Shown piece by piece: positions 1 to 8,026 of a stretch of DNA of 64,000 nt. The notes beneath the pieces are model-generated. The model was not told the origin of the DNA and ran no database searches. It saw only the letters and a program-made list of their open reading frames with translations. How positions within the stretch are numbered: the first letter of the stretch is position 1; every line of letters starts with the position of its first letter. Origin of the DNA: Bradyrhizobium glycinis. Lineage in GTDB: Bacteria > Pseudomonadota > Alphaproteobacteria > Rhizobiales > Xanthobacteraceae. Location: contig NZ_JACCHQ010000008.1 in assembly GCF_016031655.1 (NCBI RefSeq), positions 248,001-312,000 on the forward strand, given 5' to 3'. The position numbers and the translations under genes are program-made.

Positions 1-307
1 GGGCGGCCAGCGCCAGGCGGTCGCGATCGCGCGCACCCGGCTTTCCAATGCACGGCTCGTCATGATGGACGAGCCGACCGCCGCGATCTCGGTGCGCCAG
101 GTCGAGCAGGTGCTCGGCCTGATTCACCGGCTGAAGGAGCAGGGCGTGGCCGTGATGCTGATCTCGCACCGCATGCCCGACGTGTTCGCCGTCTGCGACC
201 GCGTCGTCGTCATGCGGCGCGGCGAGAAGCGCGCCGACAAGCCGATTCACCAGACCTCCCCCGAGGAGGTCACCGCCCTCATCACCGGTGCGAAGGAGGC
301 GGCGTGA
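1..307 (+). CDS. Sugar ABC transporter ATP-binding protein, C-terminal part
   Basis: This is the 3' end of an ABC transporter ATPase whose start lies before the window; the reading frame enters at base 2. The visible part begins in the ABC signature (GGQRQAVAIAR) and continues into Walker B (LVMMDEPTAA) and the H-loop region (MLISHRMPD). In carbohydrate importers of the RbsA/XylG type this subunit hydrolyses ATP at the inner membrane to drive sugar uptake. The short tail after the H-loop and the neighbouring RbsC-type permease and RbsB-type binding protein place it in that subfamily. Its stop overlaps the permease start region, so the genes are probably translationally coupled. The sugar cannot be read from this fragment. 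Confidence 0.93.
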   Translation, partial: GGQRQAVAIARTRLSNARLVMMDEPTAAISVRQVEQVLGLIHRLKEQGVAVMLISHRMPDVFAVCDRVVVMRRGEKRADKPIHQTSPEEVTALITGAKEAA

Positions 308-1377
308 TGGCTATGCCCATGGAATCCCCGATCAGCTTCACCAATGTCGGCAAGATCAGATGGTGGCAGCGCGGCATCTTCGCCTCGCAGACCGGCTACG
401 TCCTGCTCGCGCTGGCGGTGCTGCTGGTGATCATGCATTTCGCCAGCCCGTACTTCTTCAGCCAGGGTAACATGCAGAACGTGGCGAAGAACTTTTCCTT
501 CATCGCCATCGCAACGCTCGGCGTCACCTTCGTGATCATCACCGGCGGCATCGACCTGTCGGTCGGCTCGATGATGTGCTTCTCCGCCATGATCACCTCG
601 ATGGTGATGACCGAGCTGTCGGCGCCCGGCTCGCCGCTGGTGCACATGGCCGCCGACGGCAAGACGGTGCTCGCCAATGTTCCGGGGCTGATCCTGCTTA
701 TCTCGATCCTCGCCGGCCTCGGCGTCGCGCTGATTGCCGGCCTCTTCAATGGCTTCTGCATCGCCGTGCTCGGCCTGTCGCCCTTCGTCACCACGCTCGG
801 CATGCTCTCGATCGTGCGCGGGCTCGGCTATGTCGTCTCCAACGGACGCGGCAGCTTCCCCGGCGGGCCGGACGCCGATTATTTCTATGCGCTCACCTCC
901 GGTGACGTGCTCGGCGTGCCGGCGCCGTTCATCTATCTCGTGATCCTGGCGCTGACGATGGCGGTGGTGCTGCACCACACCTCGTTCGGCCGCCACGTCT
1001 TCGCGCTCGGCGGTAACGAGAAGGCGGCCGAGCTCACCGGCATTCCGGTGGTGCGGGTGAAGATCGAGGTCTACGTGATCTGCGCGCTCGCCGCGGGCCT
1101 GCAGGGCATCATCATCTCCGGCTGGCTCGGATCGGCGCCGGCCAACATGGCGACCTCCTACGAGCTCAACGTGATCGCGGCGGCCGTGATCGGCGGTGCC
1201 AATCTCGCCGGCGGCATCGGCGGTCCGCTCGGGGCCATCGTCGGCTGCGTGCTTTTGGAGGTGATCCGCAACGGGCTCGTGCTGGCCCAGGTCAGCTCGT
1301 ACTGGCAGCAGGCGCTGGTCGGCGTGATCATCATTCTGGCTGTGCTGGTCGACCGCGTCCGCTCGCGGATGACCTGA
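307..1377 (+). CDS. Ribose-type sugar ABC transporter permease
   Basis: This 356-residue inner-membrane permease belongs to the BPD_transp_2 (RbsC/XylH) family. Several hydrophobic segments are visible, and the family signature ITGGIDLSVGS lies near residue 80. A second conserved stretch, GRHVFALGGNEKAAELTGI, lies near residue 235; in this family such a loop contacts the ATPase. The ATG at 307 was chosen because AGGAGG (294-299) sits 7 bases upstream; a GTG at 304 is the alternative. The gene follows the ATPase with overlap and precedes the binding-protein gene, giving a complete ATPase-permease-receptor importer once the upstream part is included. The downstream enzymes suggest a sugar oxidised at C1, such as L-fucose, but this is inference. 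Confidence 0.93.
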   Translation: MAMPMESPISFTNVGKIRWWQRGIFASQTGYVLLALAVLLVIMHFASPYFFSQGNMQNVAKNFSFIAIATLGVTFVIITGGIDLSVGSMMCFSAMITSMVMTELSAPGSPLVHMAADGKTVLANVPGLILLISILAGLGVALIAGLFNGFCIAVLGLSPFVTTLGMLSIVRGLGYVVSNGRGSFPGGPDADYFYALTSGDVLGVPAPFIYLVILALTMAVVLHHTSFGRHVFALGGNEKAAELTGIPVVRVKIEVYVICALAAGLQGIIISGWLGSAPANMATSYELNVIAAAVIGGANLAGGIGGPLGAIVGCVLLEVIRNGLVLAQVSSYWQQALVGVIIILAVLVDRVRSRMT

Positions 1378-1470
1378 ACTGAAGACATCTCGGGAAGGCA
1401 AGGAAAACGCCGCCTATCCGCTTCCCGGGGGCTTTCGAGGGGATAGGCACCAACAAGAGTGGAGGAGACA

Positions 1471-2403
1471 ATGAGGAAACTGCTTCTAGCCGGTATCGCG
1501 GTTGCGATGATGGCGACGCCGGCATTCGCTGCGAACTACCGCTTCGTCATCGTGCCGAAGGCGATGAACAATCCGTTCTTCGACTTTGCGCGCGACGGTT
1601 GCCTGAAGCGCGCCAAGGAGCTCGGCAACATCGAATGCATCTACAAGGGGCCGGTCGAGCATGAGCCGGCGACCCAGGCCCAGATCATTCAGGACTTCAT
1701 CACGCAGAAGGTCGATGGTCTCGCCATCTCGGTCGCGGACGTCGCGGCCATGACCAAGTCGATCGAGGCGGCGACCGCGGCCGGCATTCCCGTCATCACC
1801 TTCGATGCCGACGCGCCGGGCTCCAAGCGCATTGCCTATATCGGCACCAACAACAAGGAGTTCGGTCTCGCGCTCGGCAAGGAATTGCTGAAATTGCGGC
1901 CCGACGGCGGCAAATACGCGATGGTTTCCGGAGGCCCCGGCGCCAAGAACCTCGCCGAGCGGGTCGACGGCGTGCGCGAGGCGCTGAAGGGCTCGAAATG
2001 GACGGAGGTCGCGGGCTCGCCGAGCTTCTGCAACGACGATCCCGCGCTCGCGGTCCAGCAGATGACCGACATGCGCACCGCAACGCCGGATCTCGCCGCC
2101 ATCGTGCCGATCGGCGGTTGGCCGATGTTCGCGCCCGAAGGCTTCAAGGCCTTCGCCAGCAAGAACAAGAAGGACATCGATTCCGGCAAGTTCACGCTGG
2201 TCGTCGCCGATACGCTGAAGATGCAGCTCGAGCTGCTGCGTGACGGCTATGCCAATGCGCTGGTCGGGCAGCGTCCGTTCGAGATGGGTGAGAAGGCGAT
2301 GGACACGCTGCTCGCCATCAAGAAGGGCGAGAAGGTGCCGGAGATCGTCTACACCGGCCTCGATCTCGTCACCAAGGACAACGTCGCGCAGATGTTGAAG
2401 TAG
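1471..2403 (+). CDS. Sugar ABC transporter periplasmic binding protein
   Basis: This 310-residue protein has a clear Sec signal peptide (MRKLLLAGIAVAMMATPAFA) followed by a type 1 periplasmic binding protein fold of the RbsB kind. Visible motifs include NPFFDFARDG near the start of the mature protein, the QAQIIQDFITQKVDGLAIS segment and ITFDADAPGS. It would capture the sugar in the periplasm and deliver it to the permease encoded just upstream. The ATG at 1471 follows GGAGGA (1461-1466); a GTG at 1459 is in frame but would spoil the signal peptide. A 14-bp stem hairpin lies shortly after the stop and may set its expression apart from that of the downstream enzymes. Confidence 0.93.
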   Translation: MRKLLLAGIAVAMMATPAFAANYRFVIVPKAMNNPFFDFARDGCLKRAKELGNIECIYKGPVEHEPATQAQIIQDFITQKVDGLAISVADVAAMTKSIEAATAAGIPVITFDADAPGSKRIAYIGTNNKEFGLALGKELLKLRPDGGKYAMVSGGPGAKNLAERVDGVREALKGSKWTEVAGSPSFCNDDPALAVQQMTDMRTATPDLAAIVPIGGWPMFAPEGFKAFASKNKKDIDSGKFTLVVADTLKMQLELLRDGYANALVGQRPFEMGEKAMDTLLAIKKGEKVPEIVYTGLDLVTKDNVAQMLK

Positions 2404-2435
2404 GAGCGCTGCCCAGCCCCGCGCTCCTGCATGCC

Positions 2436-2466
2436 TCTCCCGCTTGCGGTTTCCGCAAGCGGGAGA
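2436..2466 (+). repeat. Perfect inverted repeat between binding protein and aldo/keto reductase genes
   Basis: The sequence forms a hairpin with a 14-bp perfect stem (TCTCCCGCTTGCGG at 2436-2449, complement at 2453-2466) and a three-base loop. It has no T-run, so it is a poor intrinsic terminator. The stem core matches the CCCGCTTGCGG arms of the repeats at 9713, 19539 and 23419. In binding-protein operons such hairpins often stabilise the upstream mRNA; here that role is inference. Confidence 0.7.
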
Positions 2467-2506
2467 CATGATTCGGAATGGAAGACGACTGCTCGAAGGC
2501 AATGGA

Positions 2507-3484
2507 ATGAAAAGATCGCGGCTCGGCGCCCTCGATGTCACCTCGATCGGCCTCGGTTCCGCCCCGCTTGGCGGATTGTTCTCGCCCGTCAGCGATGCCG
2601 ATGCGCAAGCGACGATCGAACGCGCCTGGTCGCTCGGCGTCCGGTTCTTCGACACCGCCCCGCTCTACGGCTTCGGCCTCGCGGAGCGGCGGTTGGGCGC
2701 CTTTCTGCGGCAACAGCGGCGCGACTCCTACGTCATCTCGACCAAGGTCGGCCGCCTGCTTCGCGCACCTGATGGTGCTGCCCCGGAGGACGAGCACTAC
2801 AAGGGCACGCCGCGCGAGCGGCCGGTGTTCGACTTCAGCTATGACGGCGTGATGCGGTCGGTGGAGGAGAGCCTGCAGCGCCTCGGCCTCGACCGCGTCG
2901 ACATCCTGCTCGTGCACGATCCCGACGATCATTACGAAGATGCCGTCAGCGGCGCCTTCCGCGCGCTCCAGCGCCTGCGCGAGGAGGGCACTGTCAAGGC
3001 GATCGGCGCCGGCATGAACCAGTCCGAGATGCTGGCTCGCTTCGCGCAAGCCCTGCCGGTCGACTGCTTCCTGCTCGCCGGCCGTTACACGCTGCTCGAC
3101 CAGGGCGCGCTGGATGCGCTGTTTCCGCTCTGCCAGGCAAGCAAAATCGGCATCCTGCTCGGCGGCATCTACAACAGCGGCATCCTGGCCAATCCGAGGA
3201 CGAGCGCGAAATTCAACTATCAGGATGCTGATGCTGCGCTCGTGGCACGTGCGCTGGAGCTCGACGAACTCTGCCGCAGGCACGGCACCGAGCTGAAAGC
3301 CGCCGCGCTGCAATTCTGCATGGCCCATCCGGCGGTGACGGTCGTCGTGATGGGCGCGCGCAATGCTGCCGAGGTCGCTGACAACATCGCGATGTCCGAG
3401 AAGGCGGTGCCGCCGGCATTCTGGCAGGAACTGCGGACACGAAAGGTCGTCGATGCGCGCGCGCCTCTTCCCGGCGGAGCGTAG
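2507..3484 (+). CDS. Aldo/keto reductase, probable aldose 1-dehydrogenase
   Basis: This 325-residue soluble enzyme is an aldo/keto reductase. The start has LGALDVTSIGLGSAPLGG, the catalytic Asp and Tyr lie in FFDTAPLYGFG, the Lys in ISTKVGR and the His in ILLVHDPDDH. Its closest functional types are D-threo-aldose 1-dehydrogenase (L-fucose dehydrogenase) and pyridoxal 4-dehydrogenase. Pairing with the fuconolactonase-like gene four bases downstream and a sugar importer upstream favours oxidation of an aldose to its lactone with NAD(P). The ATG at 2507 was chosen because the family N-terminus starts there; earlier in-frame codons at 2444 and 2468 fall in or right after the upstream hairpin. 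The exact sugar is inferred. Confidence 0.88.
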   Translation: MKRSRLGALDVTSIGLGSAPLGGLFSPVSDADAQATIERAWSLGVRFFDTAPLYGFGLAERRLGAFLRQQRRDSYVISTKVGRLLRAPDGAAPEDEHYKGTPRERPVFDFSYDGVMRSVEESLQRLGLDRVDILLVHDPDDHYEDAVSGAFRALQRLREEGTVKAIGAGMNQSEMLARFAQALPVDCFLLAGRYTLLDQGALDALFPLCQASKIGILLGGIYNSGILANPRTSAKFNYQDADAALVARALELDELCRRHGTELKAAALQFCMAHPAVTVVVMGARNAAEVADNIAMSEKAVPPAFWQELRTRKVVDARAPLPGGA

Positions 3485-3487
3485 GAC

Positions 3488-4330
3488 ATGATCGTCGATG
3501 CCCATCAGCATTTCTGGGATCCGGCGCACGCCGATTATCCCTGGATGCAGGCGGACGAGCTGGCGCCGATCCGCCGTGCCTTCGGCCCGGCCGACCTCGC
3601 GCCGCTGCTACTGGCGAACGGCATCGACGCCAGCATCCTGGTGCAATGCCGCTCGGCGCTGCAGGAGACCGAGGAGTTCTTGCGTATCGCGGCTGCGACG
3701 CCCTCAGTTATCGGCGTGGTCGGCTGGGCCGATCTGACCGATGCTGCGCTCGAGGAAACGCTGGGCCGGCTGCGCGCTCTGCCTGGCGGTGCCAAGCTGG
3801 TCGGCATCCGCCACCAGGTCCACGACGAGCTGGATGCGGATTGGCTGCTGCGCGAGGACGTCCAGCGCGGACTTGCGGCGGTGTTCGCCCACGATCTCGC
3901 TTACGATTTCCTTGTCCGCACCCGCGAGCTGCCTGCCGCGATCGCAACCGCGCAGGCCTTTCCGCACGCGCGTTTCGTGCTCGATCACGCCGCCAAGCCG
4001 CCGATTGCGGCCGGCGGGAGCGCAGAATGGGCCGAGCGCATCGCAGCGCTGGCTGCCTGCGGCAATGTCTGGTGCAAGATCTCGGGATTGGCGACCGAGG
4101 CGGTCTGGAACGACTGGGATGCGGAACGGCTGTTTCCGTTCGTGGAGCATGCCGCAAAGTGTTTCGGCGAGGACCGGCTGATCTTCGGATCGGACTGGCC
4201 TGTATGCCTGCTCGCCGGCAGCTACGGCGAGATCAAGAGCGCGCTGGAGGCCTGCCTGGCGAGGCTCGGCCCGCGTGCGCGGGACAAGGCGTTCGGCGTG
4301 AATGCAGCGCAGGCGTATCGGCTTGGTTAA
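3488..4330 (+). CDS. Amidohydrolase, probable L-fuconolactonase-type sugar lactonase
   Basis: This 280-residue TIM-barrel metal hydrolase belongs to the Amidohydro_2 family (COG3618). It opens with the metal-binding motif MIVDAHQHFWDP and has LVGIRHQVHDE in the middle, FVLDHAAKPPI further on and the conserved Asp in IFGSDWPVC near residue 235. Characterised relatives hydrolyse L-fuconolactone, L-rhamnonolactone or similar sugar lactones. It starts three bases after the aldo/keto reductase stop, so the two enzymes would form a dehydrogenase-lactonase pair that yields an aldonate. The later steps (dehydratase and aldolase) are not in the window and may lie upstream of it. The substrate assignment is an inference from context. 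Confidence 0.85.
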   Translation: MIVDAHQHFWDPAHADYPWMQADELAPIRRAFGPADLAPLLLANGIDASILVQCRSALQETEEFLRIAAATPSVIGVVGWADLTDAALEETLGRLRALPGGAKLVGIRHQVHDELDADWLLREDVQRGLAAVFAHDLAYDFLVRTRELPAAIATAQAFPHARFVLDHAAKPPIAAGGSAEWAERIAALAACGNVWCKISGLATEAVWNDWDAERLFPFVEHAAKCFGEDRLIFGSDWPVCLLAGSYGEIKSALEACLARLGPRARDKAFGVNAAQAYRLG

Positions 4331-4350
4331 TTGCAGTGGATGCGTGCTCT

Positions 4351-4554
4351 TACCCTCTCCCCTTGTGGGAGAGGGTGGCATAGGCGGCCTCTGGCCGCCG
4401 TTCTTAAGAACGCCGATGCTTTGCATCGGCTATGGCGGAGCGGCGAGACGGGTGAGGGGTCTTTCTCCGCGAGTCACATTTCACATGTGAGTTTGCTGAA
4501 GCAACCCCTCATCCGGCGCTTCGCGCCACCTTCTCCCACAAGGGGAGAAGGGAA
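4351..4554. repeat. Dispersed palindromic repeat with CTCTCCC arms
   Basis: The gap between two convergent genes is filled by a composite palindromic element. The left arm is CCCTCTCCCCTTGTGGGAG and the right arm is TTCTCCCACAAGGGGAGAA. Between them are smaller hairpins such as GCCGATGCTTTGCATCGGC and ATCCGGCGCTTCGCGCC. Related elements occur at 9713, 19539 and 23419. No coding potential is evident. It may end transcription from both sides, but no typical U-tract is seen. Confidence 0.8.
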
Positions 4555-4583
4555 GAAGCGGCGGCGCGCCTCTCGTCCCGAGC

Positions 4584-5813
4584 CTACTCCGACATCGGCT
4601 TGTCGGAGATGTCCCAATCTTTCCCGGTGAAGGTGGAGATGAACAGCGTCTTCATCGGCGTGTAGTCCTCGGGCGTGTAGCTGTAGGTAACGCCGTCGAG
4701 GAAGTAGGGCGAGTGGAAACCTTGGAGGTTCGATGCCTGCTTCAGCACGTTGGCGCGGGTGAGGTTGTCGCCGCAGCGGCGCAGGATCTCGGCCATGGTC
4801 GCGGCCTGGCCGTAGCCGGCGAAGGCGATGGTGTTGTCGGGATCGATCGCCGGCGTGTACTTCTTGCGCAGCTCCTCGAACGCCATCACATCCGGGTCCG
4901 TCTCCCATTTCGGCAGGCCGACCTCCTTGTTGTAGCGGATCGCGACGATGCCGGTGGCGTTCTCGAGGCCCGCGGCATTGAGGATCGAGCGGCCGGTGGA
5001 GCCGGCGGAAAGAAGCTGCAGCGGCTTCCAGCCGAGCTCGGCCACTTTCCGGATCGACTGCGACGAGGCCTTGCCGGTGGAGATATTGTAGAAGACGTCG
5101 GCCCCCGACTTCGAGAGATTGACGAGCTGGGAATCGACGGTGGGCTCGGTGAGATCGTAGGTCTGCTCCATGATCACCTGCGCGGTGCCGCCGGCATCCG
5201 CCAGCACTTTCTTGAAGGGCGCAAGGAAGTCGCGACCGAAATCGTCGTTCTGGTAGAGGATGCCGATCTTGGCGTTCGGCTTCACACTGACGACGTGCCG
5301 CGCCAGGATGCGCGCCTCGGTCGGATAGAGCGGCAGGCCCGCCATCGTCCATTTGAACTCTTTCGGATTATTCCACTTCGACGCGCCGGTGTTGAGCAGA
5401 AGCTGCGGCACGCCCTTGGAGTTCAGGTATTTGTGCACGGCGGTTTGCGGCGCGGTGCCGAGCGAGCCGTACAGCGCGAGAACTTCCTCCTGCTCGACCA
5501 GGCGCCGCGTCGCCTCGACGCATTTCGGCGCGCTGTAGGCGTCGTCCATGGTGAGGAACTTGATCTTGCGCCCGTTGATGCCGCCCTTCTCGTTCAGCAT
5601 CTGGAAATAGGCTTCGCCGACGCGGCCGAGCACGCCGTAGAGCGAGCCGGGGCCGGAATGCGGCACGGTCTGACCGATCTTGATCTCGGTGTCGCTGGCG
5701 CCCGCATCGTACTTCTTCTCCGCGGCCCAGACGTAGGGCGCGGGCAATGTCGATGCTGCGATGGTGGCGAGTGCGCCGGCGCTGAAATCGCGCCGCGATG
5801 GATTCTTGGTCAT
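4584..5813 (-). CDS. ABC transporter substrate-binding protein, branched-chain amino acid type
   Basis: This 409-residue protein has a twin-arginine-like leader (NPSRRDFSAGALATIAAST, ending near PYVWA) and a Peripla_BP_6 (LivK-type) fold. Typical motifs are IKIGQTVPHSGPGS, KIKFLTMDDAYSAPKCVEA and GILYQNDDFGRDF. It would bind a small hydrophobic or aromatic ligand in the periplasm. The ATG at 5813 follows a purine-rich GGGAGA stretch; a longer frame from 5894 would bury the leader. No permease or ATPase gene adjoins it, so it is a solitary receptor that must borrow a transporter encoded elsewhere. The ligand is unknown. Confidence 0.9.
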   Translation of the reverse strand: MTKNPSRRDFSAGALATIAASTLPAPYVWAAEKKYDAGASDTEIKIGQTVPHSGPGSLYGVLGRVGEAYFQMLNEKGGINGRKIKFLTMDDAYSAPKCVEATRRLVEQEEVLALYGSLGTAPQTAVHKYLNSKGVPQLLLNTGASKWNNPKEFKWTMAGLPLYPTEARILARHVVSVKPNAKIGILYQNDDFGRDFLAPFKKVLADAGGTAQVIMEQTYDLTEPTVDSQLVNLSKSGADVFYNISTGKASSQSIRKVAELGWKPLQLLSAGSTGRSILNAAGLENATGIVAIRYNKEVGLPKWETDPDVMAFEELRKKYTPAIDPDNTIAFAGYGQAATMAEILRRCGDNLTRANVLKQASNLQGFHSPYFLDGVTYSYTPEDYTPMKTLFISTFTGKDWDISDKPMSE

Positions 5814-5928
5814 TGTTGTTTTCTCCCTGATGCGCGCATTGTGCTGACATCGCAGCTCGGCTCGCAAGTGGGAAGTCGCAGCTTTGCGACGCAATGACGC
5901 TCAAATCGCCAGGCGTTAGCGCCTAGAC

Positions 5929-6855
5929 TCAAGTTTTCTCGGCGACGACGACGAGGCCACGCACCGGCTCGTTGTTCTCGTTGCGCGGCGAGGCCGGCTC
6001 CAGCGTCAGCAGCTTCATCCCCGCCTTCGCGATGGCGCCGCGCACATATTCCGCGGAATGGGCATAGCGCAGGCCCTCGCCGAGCACGATGCCGTTGCCG
6101 TCATGCGTCTCCAGGGTGAAGGCGAGCACGCCTCCTGACACAAGCACGCGTCTCGATTCGCTCAGCACCGGTGCGAGATCGGAGAGATAGACGAACGCAT
6201 CGGCGGCCACGACGAGGTTCGCGCTGGCATCTGGCTTGCCGCGCAGGCCCTCGATCATGTCGGCGACTTCGAGCTCGGCATAGAGGTTCGTCGCCCGTGC
6301 CTCCTTGATCATGCCGGGCGACAGATCGATGCCGGTGAAACGGTCGACCTGCTTGGCGAAAGCCGCCGCCGCGAGCCCGGTGCCGCAGCCGAGATCGATG
6401 GTGTGCTTGAAGTAGGCGGGCTTCTTGGCGGCGACCCGCGCGGCCAGCACCGCCTTGAAGATCAGCGCAGGGGCGCGATAGCCGAGATCGTTGATCAGCG
6501 CGTGCTCGAAGCGCGGCGCGTATTGATCGAACAAGGCCTGCACGTAGGCCTTGGGCATCTCCGCCATCTCGGCATCGCCGAGCCGCATCAGGTGCAGGCC
6601 GGCGCCGTGCTGGTCCTCGGGGTCGCAGCGCCGCGCTTCACGAAAGGCCATAATGGCCTTGTCGCGCTCGCCGAGCTGCTGACGGATCTCGCCGAGCGTG
6701 AACCAGGCCGAGGTGAAATCAGGTGCGAGCTCGATCGCCTGCTCCAGAAGGTCCGCGGCGGCGGGCAGGTCGCCCTTGAGCTGGAGATCGCGTGCGAACT
6801 CGAAACGGCGGTCGGCCATGAGATCGCCGGAGGTCAGGAACAGGCGGAGCGGCAT
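5929..6855 (-). CDS. TPR-containing class I methyltransferase
   Basis: This protein of about 308 residues has two tetratricopeptide-like motifs in its first 90 residues (DLPAAADLLEQAIELAPDF and ERDKAIMAFREARRCDPED). A SAM-dependent methyltransferase domain follows, with motif I TIDLGCGTGLAAAAFAK and a later ELEVADMIEGL acidic motif. The family (COG4976) is common in rhizobia, but its substrate is not established. The ATG at 6855 avoids placing coding sequence in the repeat immediately upstream; an ATG at 6873 is also in frame. It shares its strand with the binding-protein gene, with about 115 bases between them. A cytoplasmic role is expected, since no leader is visible. Confidence 0.82.
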   Translation of the reverse strand: MPLRLFLTSGDLMADRRFEFARDLQLKGDLPAAADLLEQAIELAPDFTSAWFTLGEIRQQLGERDKAIMAFREARRCDPEDQHGAGLHLMRLGDAEMAEMPKAYVQALFDQYAPRFEHALINDLGYRAPALIFKAVLAARVAAKKPAYFKHTIDLGCGTGLAAAAFAKQVDRFTGIDLSPGMIKEARATNLYAELEVADMIEGLRGKPDASANLVVAADAFVYLSDLAPVLSESRRVLVSGGVLAFTLETHDGNGIVLGEGLRYAHSAEYVRGAIAKAGMKLLTLEPASPRNENNEPVRGLVVVAEKT

Positions 6856-6868
6856 TGAGGAACCGATT

Positions 6869-6952
6869 GTCATTGCCGGGCTTGACCCGGCAATCCATCA
6901 AAAAAGCAACCTTCTAAGAGGATGGATGCGCGGGTCAAGCCCGCGCATGACA
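6869..6952. repeat. Dispersed repeat (CCGGGCTTGACCCGG type)
   Basis: Two short palindromes flank a spacer: ATTGCCGGGCTTGACCCGGC on the left and GCGCGGGTCAAGCCCGCGCA on the right, so the halves are roughly inverted copies. This is a widespread rhizobial intergenic element. It lies between divergent genes, upstream of both the methyltransferase and the exonuclease. Confidence 0.8.
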
Positions 6953-6988
6953 GCTTAATTTGAGGCGCCAACTTCCTATATCACCACC

Positions 6989-8026
6989 ATGCGCCCGCAA
7001 GACATCCTGCTGCCAAATGCTGCCGGCCTGTGCTGCAAGCCCGGCGGCTTCCATATTGACCCCGTCCGTCCCGTGGAGCGGGCCGTGATCACCCACGGCC
7101 ATTCCGACCATGCCCGTGCGGGCCATGGCGCCGTGCTGGCGACGCAGGAAACGCTGGACATGATGCGCCTGCGTTACGGCGAGAACTTTGCCGGCTCGAC
7201 CCAGGCCATTCGCTATGGCGAGGAGATCCGGCTCGGCGACGTCAAGGTCAAGTTTCACCCGGCCGGCCACGTGCTGGGATCGGCGCAGATCGCCGTCTCG
7301 TGCAAGGACACCTGCATCGTCGCCTCCGGCGACTACAAGGACGCGCCCGACCCGACCTGCACGCCGTTCGAGCTGGTGCCCTGTGACGTCTTCATCACCG
7401 AGGCGACGTTCGGCCTGCCGGTGTTCCGACATGGCGATGCGAGCGACGAGGTCAAGAAGCTGCTCGCTTCCGTCGCGCTGTTTCCGGAGCGCGCGCATCT
7501 CGTCGGTGCCTACTCGCTCGGCAAGGCGCAGCGCGTGATCAAGCTGCTGCGCCAGGCCGGCTATGATGCGCCGGTCTACCTGCATGGTGCGATGGAGACG
7601 ATCACGCATTACTATCAGAGCCGCGGGATCGACCTCGGCGAGCTCAAACCGGTGAAGGGCATGAAGAAGGCGGCGCTCGCCGGCACCATCACGCTGGCGC
7701 CGCCATCGGCCACCTCCGATCTCTGGACGCGGCGCTTTCCCGATCCGGTCACCGCCTTCGCCTCGGGCTGGATGCGCGTGCGCGCCCGGGCACGGCAGCG
7801 CGGCGTCGAGCTGCCGCTGGTGATCTCCGATCACGCCGACTGGGACGGCCTCACTGCAACCATCGCGGCGACCGGCGCCGGCGAGATCTGGGTCACCCAC
7901 GGCCAGGAGGATGCGCTGGTGCATTGGTGCTGGAGCAAGGGCCTGAAGGCGCAGCCGCTCGACCTCGTCGGCTATGGCGACGAGGACGAGAGCGAGACGC
8001 CGATTCAGGGCGAGGCCGAAGCATGA
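6989..8026 (+). CDS. Ligase-associated DNA exonuclease (MBL fold)
   Basis: This 345-residue enzyme is a metallo-beta-lactamase-fold nuclease of the type encoded next to bacterial ATP-dependent DNA ligases. The metal motif HxHxDH is seen in THGHSDHARAGHG near residue 33, with later ligands expected in HPAGHVLGSAQI and ASGDYKDAPDP. A beta-CASP-like C-terminal part includes VGAYSLGKAQR and ISDHADWDGL. It overlaps the ligase gene by four bases (ATGA), which indicates translational coupling and joint action in DNA end processing. The family usually belongs to a four-gene repair module with an Lhr-type helicase and a metallophosphoesterase; those two are not adjacent here. Confidence 0.92.
   Translation: MRPQDILLPNAAGLCCKPGGFHIDPVRPVERAVITHGHSDHARAGHGAVLATQETLDMMRLRYGENFAGSTQAIRYGEEIRLGDVKVKFHPAGHVLGSAQIAVSCKDTCIVASGDYKDAPDPTCTPFELVPCDVFITEATFGLPVFRHGDASDEVKKLLASVALFPERAHLVGAYSLGKAQRVIKLLRQAGYDAPVYLHGAMETITHYYQSRGIDLGELKPVKGMKKAALAGTITLAPPSATSDLWTRRFPDPVTAFASGWMRVRARARQRGVELPLVISDHADWDGLTATIAATGAGEIWVTHGQEDALVHWCWSKGLKAQPLDLVGYGDEDESETPIQGEAEA

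Noticed and set aside
247..1401. Long minus-strand open frame opposite the sugar permease
   Set aside because: It is antisense to a clear membrane permease and its protein is rich in Arg, His and Asp without family motifs, as expected of shadows in GC-rich DNA.
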